Shown: positions 6,498 through 11,527 of the stretch, in pieces
Numbering within the stretch: the stretch's first letter is position 1
How the letters are laid out: the number at the start of each line of letters is the position of its first letter
From: Acidimicrobium sp. BACL17 MAG-120823-bin42
GTDB taxonomy: Bacteria > Actinomycetota > Acidimicrobiia > Acidimicrobiales > Ilumatobacteraceae
Length of the DNA stretch: 13,087 bases
Direction: 5' to 3'
NCBI GenBank assembly: GCA_001438985.1
Contig: LIAZ01000015.1
Coordinates: 1-13,087, forward strand
The notes under the pieces: generated by a model
Database searches by the model: none
Told to the model about the DNA's origin: nothing
The model's input: only the letters and a program-made list of their open reading frames with translations
Position numbers and translations under genes: made by a program

Positions 6498-6522
6498 AAC
6501 CCTTCGCCTTTTGGAGGGTTTT
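6498..6522 (+). terminator. Possible weak intrinsic terminator or leader hairpin before infA
   Basis: AACCCTTC (6498-6505) pairs with GGAGGGTT (6513-6520) over 8 bp with one G-U wobble and a 7-base loop. It is followed by a short T-containing stretch (6519-6523, part of it in the stem). The T-run is too short for a confident intrinsic terminator. It lies about 45 bases before infA, so it could end spc transcripts or form part of an infA leader. Confidence 0.3.
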
Positions 6523-6551
6523 CTCCGACTGGCTTGTATGTCCGTGTGTTT

Positions 6552-6557
6552 GAGGAG
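6552..6557 (+). promoter_or_regulatory. Shine-Dalgarno that decides the infA start
   Basis: GAGGAG at 6552-6557 is a strong Shine-Dalgarno. It lies 6 bases before the CTG codon at 6564, and the CTG is followed by PKNKEDAIVLEG, the conserved IF1 start. The upstream in-frame candidates (TTG 6534, GTG 6546) lie before this site and would read through it as Glu-Glu. Confidence 0.75.
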
Positions 6558-6563
6558 AGAGCC

Positions 6564-6788
6564 CTGCCAAAAAACAAAGAAGATGCAATTGTGCTGGAAG
6601 GCACGATTACAGAGTCGCTGCCAAACGCCATGTTTCGCGTCGAACTCGATAACGGACACACAGTGTTAGCTCATATTTCAGGAAAGATGCGAATGAATTA
6701 CATCCGTATCTTGCCGGGGGACAAAGTGCAAGTAGAGCTAACGCCATACGACCTCACCCGAGGTCGGATTACTTACCGACATAAATAA
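6564..6788 (+). CDS. infA: Translation initiation factor IF-1, probable CTG start
   Basis: IF1 occupies the A site of the 30S subunit during initiation and is an OB-fold protein of about 72 residues. From CTG 6564 the product is 74 residues, beginning (M)PKNKEDAIVLEG and ending RGRITYRHK, as in other IF1s. The OB-fold signature FRVELDNGHTVLAHISGKMR then MNYIRILPGDKV is intact. No ATG or GTG exists at the conserved start. TTG 6534 or GTG 6546 would add ten or six residues not seen in the family and would place the Shine-Dalgarno inside the gene. The rare CTG is therefore the best call. A near-cognate start can lower expression, which might matter for IF1 dosage. Confidence 0.9.
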   Translation: MPKNKEDAIVLEGTITESLPNAMFRVELDNGHTVLAHISGKMRMNYIRILPGDKVQVELTPYDLTRGRITYRHK

Positions 6789-6832
6789 CAGTTTTCATAA
6801 CCACATCATCAATCACCAATTACGAGGCCGAA

Positions 6833-6946
6833 GTGAAAGTTAAACCAAGCGTCAAGAAAATATGCGAGAAGTGCAAGGTCATTCGCCGGCACGGTCGCGT
6901 AATGGTGATCTGCGAAAACCCTCGACACAAGCAACGTCAAGGCTGA
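6833..6946 (+). CDS. rpmJ: 50S ribosomal protein L36, zinc-binding form
   Basis: A 37-codon gene from GTG 6833 to TGA 6944-6946 gives MKVKPSVKKICEKCKVIRRH followed by GRVMVICENPRHKQRQG, a full-length L36. It is too short for routine ORF cut-offs. The zinc ribbon is complete: C11, C14, C27 and H32. L36 binds 23S rRNA domain VI late in assembly. GAGG at 6824-6827 is a Shine-Dalgarno 5 bases before the GTG. Its place between infA and rpsM is standard. The 44-base gap after infA shows nothing else. Confidence 0.97.
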   Translation: MKVKPSVKKICEKCKVIRRHGRVMVICENPRHKQRQG

Positions 6947-6959
6947 GAAGGAACATCAG

Positions 6960-7340
6960 ATGGCACGTATTTCAGGAGTAGACATCCCACGCGAAAAGCG
7001 TTTGGTGATTTCGTTGACATACATTTTCGGCATTGGTAATACCACTGCTCAGAAAATGTGCAAAGAGCTCGATCTCAATCCAGACACCCGCGTTCGCAAT
7101 CTCACCGACTCTGAAGTCAACAAGATTCGTATGTACATCGAAAACAACCTCACGGTTGAAGGCGACCTGCGCCGCGATGTGCAAACCGACATCAAGCGCA
7201 AGATTGAAATTGGTTCATACCAAGGAACGCGTCACCGCAAGGGTCTCCCTGTACGTGGTCAGCGCACACACACCAATGCTCGTACTCGCAAGGGTCCGAA
7301 GAAGACTGTGGCCAACAAGAAGATGGCAGTGAGGAAGTAA
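6960..7340 (+). CDS. rpsM: 30S ribosomal protein S13
   Basis: S13 sits in the 30S head, forms the inter-subunit bridge to L5 and reaches the P-site tRNA with its basic tail. The 126-residue product has the family start MARISGVDIPREKRLVISLT, the YIFGIGNTTA helix-two-turn-helix region (about 21-30) and the RGTRHRKGLPVRGQRT-type signature (here YQGTRHRKGLPVRGQRTHTN, about 88-107). It ends in a Lys-rich tail. AAGGA at 6948-6952 gives a Shine-Dalgarno 7 bases upstream. It opens the alpha-operon block rpsM-rpsK-rpsD-rpoA-rplQ. Confidence 0.98.
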   Translation: MARISGVDIPREKRLVISLTYIFGIGNTTAQKMCKELDLNPDTRVRNLTDSEVNKIRMYIENNLTVEGDLRRDVQTDIKRKIEIGSYQGTRHRKGLPVRGQRTHTNARTRKGPKKTVANKKMAVRK

Positions 7341-7343
7341 ATC

Positions 7344-7736
7344 ATGGCAAAGGCACCTGCACCCCGTAAGCGCAAGCGCGATCGCAAAAACATTGCGACC
7401 GGCGTTGTGCACATTAAGAGTTCGTTCAACAACACCATCGTGTCCATTACCGACACCGAAGGAAATGTCATTTCATGGGCATCATCGGGTGGCGTTGGAT
7501 TCTCCGGTTCGCGCAAGTCCACTCCGTATGCAGCGCAAATGGCAGCCGAAAAGGCAGGCCGTGCAGCAATGGAACAAGGTCTTCGTCGCGTTGAAGTGCA
7601 TGTAAAGGGCCCGGGTTCGGGTCGCGATACCGCACTGCGTTCTATTCAAAACCTTGGCATCGAAGTGTCTGGCATCAAAGATGTAACGCCAGTTCCACAC
7701 AACGGTTGCCTCCAGCCAAAGCGAAAGAGGCCGTAA
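7344..7736 (+). CDS. rpsK: 30S ribosomal protein S11
   Basis: S11 forms part of the 30S platform and, with S7, the mRNA exit. The 130-residue length and core are typical: GVVHIKSSFNNTIVSITDTE (about 20-39), SSGGVGFSGSRKSTPYAAQM and VKGPGSGRDTALRSI. The C-terminus is unusual. The near-universal HNGCRPPKRRRV ending reads HNGCLQPKRKRP (119-130), so the first Arg is Leu and the next Pro is Gln. The Asn-Gly pair, whose Asn becomes isoaspartate in E. coli S11, is kept. A GAGGA near 7332-7336, in the end of rpsM, serves as Shine-Dalgarno for ATG 7344. Confidence 0.97.
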   Translation: MAKAPAPRKRKRDRKNIATGVVHIKSSFNNTIVSITDTEGNVISWASSGGVGFSGSRKSTPYAAQMAAEKAGRAAMEQGLRRVEVHVKGPGSGRDTALRSIQNLGIEVSGIKDVTPVPHNGCLQPKRKRP

Positions 7737-7739
7737 GTT

Positions 7740-8357
7740 ATGGCTCGCTATACAGGACCAAAGGTGCGTATTTCGCGCCGTCTCGGTGTCAACATTTTCG
7801 AAAACGCCAAGGGCTCAAAGGCTCTTGAGCGCCGTCCGTTCCCACCAGGAACACACGGTCGCACACGTCGTCGTGGTGCCGGCAGTGAATACCTCTTGCA
7901 GTTGCAGGAAAAGCAGAAGGCTAAGTACATCTACGGTGTGCTCGAGCGTCAATTCCGCAAGGCATACGAAGAGGCAACACGTTTGGCTGGCCCAACCGGT
8001 GAAAACCTGTTGCGTCTGCTTGAGTGCCGCTTGGACAACGTGGTGTACCGCGCAGGTTGGGCAAACACCCGTCCGCAGGCACGTCAGTTCGTGAGCCACG
8101 GCCTTGTGTTGGTCGATGGCAAGCGCGTGAATATTCCTTCGTACAGCGTTGGTCGTGGACAAGTTGTCACGCTTTCCGAGAAGGCCGCAAACATGATCGT
8201 CATTCAGCACAACATCGACACACTCGACCACAAGATGGTTGGTTGGATCGATCGTGCAGAAGGTGGCAAGCAAGTCACCGTTCGCGAGCTTCCATCGCGC
8301 GAACAAATTGACGTACCAGTCCGCGAACAGCTCATTGTTGAGCTCTACTCGAAGTAA
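7740..8357 (+). CDS. rpsD: 30S ribosomal protein S4, zinc-free form
   Basis: S4 nucleates 30S assembly on the 16S 5' domain and lies at the mRNA entry. In E. coli it also represses the alpha operon. The 205-residue length is normal. The N-terminus (MARYTGPKVRISRRLGVNIF) lacks the four-Cys zinc cluster found in some S4 proteins; the only Cys is C96. The S4 RNA-binding domain runs from about 94 to 155 (LECRLDNVVYRAGWANTRPQ, then ARQFVSHG). GAGG in the end of rpsK precedes ATG 7740. I did not test for an S4-binding pseudoknot. Confidence 0.98.
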   Translation: MARYTGPKVRISRRLGVNIFENAKGSKALERRPFPPGTHGRTRRRGAGSEYLLQLQEKQKAKYIYGVLERQFRKAYEEATRLAGPTGENLLRLLECRLDNVVYRAGWANTRPQARQFVSHGLVLVDGKRVNIPSYSVGRGQVVTLSEKAANMIVIQHNIDTLDHKMVGWIDRAEGGKQVTVRELPSREQIDVPVREQLIVELYSK

Positions 8358-8388
8358 CCCCAAAAAGAATTGGCAATAGGAGATATCA

Positions 8389-9318
8389 ATGCTTGTTATT
8401 CAGCGTCCATCAGTTGAAGCAATCGGTTCACCAGAAGGCAACCGTCAGAAGTTTTCTGTCGGCCCTCTTGAGCCAGGCTTAGGGCACACCATCGGCAACT
8501 CGCTTCGCCGCATGTTGTTGTCATCCATTCCGGGTGCAGCAATCACTTCGGTCAAGTTTGAGTCGGCGCTTCATGAGTTTGATGTCATCGAAGGCATTAC
8601 CGAAGATGTCACCGAAATCATCTTGAACCTCAAAGACATCGTTGTTGTATGCGAGAGTGACGAGCCAGTAGTAATCACACTTGACATCAAAGGCCCAGCA
8701 GATGTAACTGCAGCCGACATTGTTTGCCCAACTGGCGTTGAGATCCTCAACAAGTCACAGCACATCGCCACATTGTCGGCGAAAGGCCGTTTGGTTGTAG
8801 ACCTCACCATCGAGCGTGGCAAAGGTTATGCATCAAGCGATCGCGATACCCGCAAAGTAATCGGCATCATTCCAATCGATGCAATTTTCTCACCAGTACG
8901 TCGCTGCACCTACACCGTGGAACCAACACGTGTTGAGCAGTCAACCAACTACGACAAGATCATCCTCGACATCGAAACCGATGGAACGGTTGAGCCACGT
9001 GAAGCACTTGCATCAGCAGGCGCAACACTTCGTGCATTGGTCGACCTCGTTGCCACCATGAGCGATGCGCCAATGGCACTCGAACTCGGTGAGCTTGCAG
9101 GCACCGGCGCAGGTTCGCCAGACCTCGACTTGAGCATCGAAGACCTCGACTTGAGCGAGCGTCCACGTAACTGCTTGAAGCGCGCACAAGTCAACACCGT
9201 TGGCGAGCTCTTGCTTCGCAGCGAAGAAGATCTATTGAACATCACCAACTTCGGTCAGAAGTCGTTGGATGAAATCAAGTTGAAGCTCGACGAACGCGGA
9301 TTGTCACTGCGCATCTGA
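8389..9318 (+). CDS. rpoA: DNA-directed RNA polymerase subunit alpha
   Basis: Alpha dimerises to seed RNA polymerase assembly, and its C-terminal domain binds UP elements and activators. The N-terminal domain (about 1-230) shows NSLRRMLLSSIPGAAITSVK (37-56), HEFDVIEGITEDVTEI and ERGKGY. A short Gly/Pro linker leads to the C-terminal domain (about 245-309). This has ERPRNCLKRA, which carries the DNA-contact Arg equivalent, and NFGQKSLDEIKLKLDERGLS. At 309 residues it lies at the short end of the family but is complete. A 7-codon in-frame repeat (DLDLSIE/DLDLSER) starts the C-terminal domain at 9121-9162. A 31-base gap with AGGAG precedes ATG 8389. Confidence 0.98.
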   Translation: MLVIQRPSVEAIGSPEGNRQKFSVGPLEPGLGHTIGNSLRRMLLSSIPGAAITSVKFESALHEFDVIEGITEDVTEIILNLKDIVVVCESDEPVVITLDIKGPADVTAADIVCPTGVEILNKSQHIATLSAKGRLVVDLTIERGKGYASSDRDTRKVIGIIPIDAIFSPVRRCTYTVEPTRVEQSTNYDKIILDIETDGTVEPREALASAGATLRALVDLVATMSDAPMALELGELAGTGAGSPDLDLSIEDLDLSERPRNCLKRAQVNTVGELLLRSEEDLLNITNFGQKSLDEIKLKLDERGLSLRI

Positions 9319-9359
9319 TAGCGCACCAATACGCACCATTTCATAGGAGACGATGAACC

Positions 9360-9731
9360 ATGCCAGCAACACCAAGACGAGCCCGAAGCTTCGGACATAG
9401 CGCACACCATCAAAAGTTGTTGATGGCGAACCTCGCTGCATCATTGTTTGCTGCAGAGGGCATTGTGACCACGGAAGGCAAGGCCAAAGCATTGCGCCCA
9501 ATCGCCGAGAAGTTGATCACGAAGGCAATCAAAGCGCAGGGCGAAGGCCCAATGCGCGTTCACCGCATTCGTCAAATTCAGTCGTACTTGAATGACAAGG
9601 AAATGACCAACAAGTTGGTCAACGTTGTTGCACCTCGCTACACCGGCCGCAATGGTGGATACACCCGCGTGCTCAAGCTTGGTCCACGCCATGGTGACAA
9701 TGCACCAATGGCGCGCATCGAACTCGTCTGA
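9360..9731 (+). CDS. rplQ: 50S ribosomal protein L17
   Basis: L17 lies at the peptide exit tunnel on the 50S solvent side. The 123-residue product has the family pattern: ARSFGHSAHHQKLLMANLAA (about 8-27), GIVTTEGKAKALRPIAEKLI (about 34-53), and the ending APRYTGRNGGYTRVLKLGPR then HGDNAPMARIELV. The start ATG 9360 follows AGGAG (9345-9349) by 10 bases. An out-of-frame ATG at 9353 opens only a 15-codon frame and is ignored. It closes the alpha operon block; truA starts 6 bases later. Confidence 0.97.
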   Translation: MPATPRRARSFGHSAHHQKLLMANLAASLFAAEGIVTTEGKAKALRPIAEKLITKAIKAQGEGPMRVHRIRQIQSYLNDKEMTNKLVNVVAPRYTGRNGGYTRVLKLGPRHGDNAPMARIELV

Positions 9732-9737
9732 TTCATC

Positions 9738-10517
9738 ATGACCATGCGTCGAGCACGCATGACGGTTGCCTATAAAGGCGATCAATTTCATGGCTTTGCC
9801 ACGAATCCTGGAGTAGATACTGTCGCGTCCACAATTGAAGGCGCGCTGGCACAGATTCTGCAAGAAGAAGTGCGCATCACTCCTGCCGGGCGTACTGATG
9901 CAGGTGTGCATGCGTGGGGTCAGGTAATTGGTGCCGACCTTCCAGATCGTGTCAATCTTCCTGTGTTGATGAAACAACTCAATTCGTTGTGTGGACCATC
10001 AATTGCCATCCGCGAAGCAGTGTGGACGAAACCCGATTTTCACGCCCGTTACACCGCATTGTGGCGTTCGTATCGCTACACGGTGCTCAACTCGGAGACA
10101 CCGAATCCGTTCATGGTCGACACTGCTTGGCACATCATCAAGCCACTCAAGTTGCGAGCAATGCAACTCGCCTCGGATGCAGTGATTGGCGAACACGACT
10201 TTTCGGCTTTTTGTCGCAAGCCAAAGCCGGCTGACGAACACGACACGTACGAGCACTCGATGCGCCGCTACGTGATGAATGCTGACTGGCACGACTTGGG
10301 CGAGGGGGTGCTCAGGTTCGATGTTCGGGCAAATGCCTTTTGCCACCAGATGGTGAGAGCCCTCGTTGGCACCTTCATCGATATCGGTCTCGGAAAGCGT
10401 CCCCCCAGCGATATGCGCGGATTGATTGTTTCGGGTGATCGGGCAGAGGCGGCACCCGTGGCACCCCCGCAAGGCCTGATTTTGTGGGAAGTTGGGTATC
10501 CCGCCGATTGTGATTAG
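9738..10517 (+). CDS. truA: tRNA pseudouridine(38-40) synthase TruA
   Basis: TruA converts uridines 38, 39 and 40 in the tRNA anticodon arm to pseudouridine. The 259-residue protein has the catalytic Asp in the GRTDAGVHAWGQV motif (D54), KPDFHARYTALWRSYRY (about 95-111), the DFSAFCRKP loop and the terminal RFDVRANAFCHQMVRALVGT motif (about 195-214). The usual GWQ motif after the first strand reads GFA. ATGs at 9738 and 9744 are both possible starts; no Shine-Dalgarno is clear, so translation may be coupled to rplQ. Its place after rplQ is common in actinobacteria. It probably shares the alpha-operon transcript. Confidence 0.96.
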   Translation: MTMRRARMTVAYKGDQFHGFATNPGVDTVASTIEGALAQILQEEVRITPAGRTDAGVHAWGQVIGADLPDRVNLPVLMKQLNSLCGPSIAIREAVWTKPDFHARYTALWRSYRYTVLNSETPNPFMVDTAWHIIKPLKLRAMQLASDAVIGEHDFSAFCRKPKPADEHDTYEHSMRRYVMNADWHDLGEGVLRFDVRANAFCHQMVRALVGTFIDIGLGKRPPSDMRGLIVSGDRAEAAPVAPPQGLILWEVGYPADCD

Positions 10518-10607
10518 ACCCCTCTGACCCCTATCCTGAAACGGTCCATAGGGGCAGCGTTTGGTTGAGTTTTCGACCAAGTTCTCAGTTCTTGAAAGCA
10601 GTTTTTT
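10518..10607 (+). promoter_or_regulatory. Structured leader region upstream of rplM
   Basis: The 90-base gap between truA and rplM holds two stem-loops. The first pairs CCCCTAT (10528-10534) with ATAGGGG (10548-10554), a perfect 7-bp stem around a 13-base loop. The second pairs TTGGTTG (10561-10567) with CGACCAA (10574-10580), 7 bp with one G-U wobble, around an AGTTTT loop. A run of six T (10602-10607) abuts the ATG. No -35/-10 pair is convincing. The first stem could end the alpha transcript, or the pair could form an L13/S9 autoregulatory leader; neither is shown. Confidence 0.45.
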
Positions 10608-11057
10608 ATGATGCGTACGTACTCACCAAAAGCAAGTGAAATCCAGCGCGAGTGGCATCTCGTCGACGCCGAAGGATTGGTGCTTGGTCGCATGTGCACA
10701 GAAGTTGCAGCAATTTTGCGCGGCAAGCACAAGCCAATGTTCGCGATGCACATGGACACCGGTGACCACGTCATCATCGTCAATGCATCAAAGATTGTCC
10801 TTACCAGTGGCAAAGCCGACAAAGAACTCGTTCATGATTACAGCGGTTACCCAGGTGGTCTTCGCTCACAGACATACGGCAACTTGCTGAGCCGCAAACC
10901 AGAAGATGCGATCCGTCGCACCATCCGCGGCATGTTGCCAAAGGGACCACTTGGTCGTCAGATGATTAAGAAGTTGAAGGTGCATGCAGGACCACAACAC
11001 GGTCACGAAGCACAGTCACCAAAAGTATTGAACATCCCGCACGCAAAAGCGCGCTGA
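10608..11057 (+). CDS. rplM: 50S ribosomal protein L13
   Basis: L13 is an early 50S assembly protein. The 149-residue protein matches the family throughout: RTYSPKASEIQREWHLVDAE (about 3-22), the DTGDHVIIVNASKIVLTSGK core (about 50-69), the SGYPGGLRSQTY motif and GMLPKGPLGRQM-type segment (about 108-119), ending in HEAQSPKVL. Tandem ATGs at 10608 and 10611 are both possible; the family usually starts M-R-T-Y, favouring 10611, while the weak GAAAG at 10594-10598 fits either. The T-run next to the ATG is unusual. It heads the rplM-rpsI pair. Confidence 0.97.
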   Translation: MMRTYSPKASEIQREWHLVDAEGLVLGRMCTEVAAILRGKHKPMFAMHMDTGDHVIIVNASKIVLTSGKADKELVHDYSGYPGGLRSQTYGNLLSRKPEDAIRRTIRGMLPKGPLGRQMIKKLKVHAGPQHGHEAQSPKVLNIPHAKAR

Positions 11058-11084
11058 TTATAAAGATCGAATAGAGGAGCAATC

Positions 11085-11480
11085 GTGGGAACAAAGCCAC
11101 TGACACAGACAACCGGCCGTCGCAAAGAAGCAGTCGCACGCGTGCGCTTGCGTCCGGGCACGGGCAAGGTCGTAATCAACGGACGCGAGTTCGAGGACTA
11201 CTTTCCAAACGCATTGCAGCGTGCTGCAGCAACCGAAGCATTTCGTGTTGTCGAAGCAGAAACCACCTACGACGTTGACTGTGATATTCAGGGTGGCGGA
11301 ATCGCCGGCCAAGCCGGTGCATTGCGCATGGCAATTGCTCGCTCAATTCTCGAGTTGGACGAAGAGAAGCGCTCAGTGCTTCGCAAGGCTGGCTTGCTCA
11401 CTCGCGACTCGCGTAAGAAGGAAAGCAAGAAGTACGGCCTCAAGAAGGCGCGCAAGGCGCCTCAGTACACAAAGCGTTAA
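11085..11480 (+). CDS. rpsI: 30S ribosomal protein S9
   Basis: S9 lies in the 30S head, and its C-terminal tail touches P-site tRNA. The 131-residue product shows TTGRRKEAVARVRLRPGTGK (about 9-28), the GGGIAGQAGALRMAIARSIL segment (about 70-89), the LLTRDSRKKESKKYGLKKAR signature and the final QYTKR, with the tRNA-contact terminal Arg. It starts with GTG 11085, six bases after a strong GAGGAG (11073-11078). It is paired with rplM as in nearly all bacteria. Confidence 0.98.
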   Translation: MGTKPLTQTTGRRKEAVARVRLRPGTGKVVINGREFEDYFPNALQRAAATEAFRVVEAETTYDVDCDIQGGGIAGQAGALRMAIARSILELDEEKRSVLRKAGLLTRDSRKKESKKYGLKKARKAPQYTKR

Positions 11481-11491
11481 TCACGTGTTGG

Positions 11492-11515
11492 TTCGCGCGA
11501 TGTATGTCGCGCGAA
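11492..11515 (+). other. Strong stem-loop between rpsI and glmM
   Basis: TTCGCGCGA (11492-11500) and TCGCGCGAA (11507-11515) form a perfect 9-bp GC-rich stem around a TGTATG loop. It begins 11 bases after the rpsI stop and ends 12 bases before the glmM ATG. No T-run follows, so an intrinsic terminator is uncertain. It may protect the 3' end of rplM-rpsI mRNA or pause polymerase, and it is the most stable hairpin I see in the window. Confidence 0.6.
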
Positions 11516-11527
11516 TGTGTGTAACCG

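Noticed and set aside
6534..6563. IF1 start at TTG 6534 or GTG 6546
   Set aside because: Both lie upstream of the strong Shine-Dalgarno at 6552-6557 and add residues not found in IF1.
7815..8363. 182-codon minus-strand open frame over rpsD
   Set aside because: Antisense to S4, with no family resemblance and no Shine-Dalgarno seen.
9353..9400. 15-codon out-of-frame ORF overlapping the rplQ start
   Set aside because: Only 3 bases after the Shine-Dalgarno and with no coding features; most likely chance.
9999..10580. 193-codon minus-strand open frame over truA and the rplM leader
   Set aside because: Length is notable, but it is antisense to a complete TruA and shows no domain or start signal.
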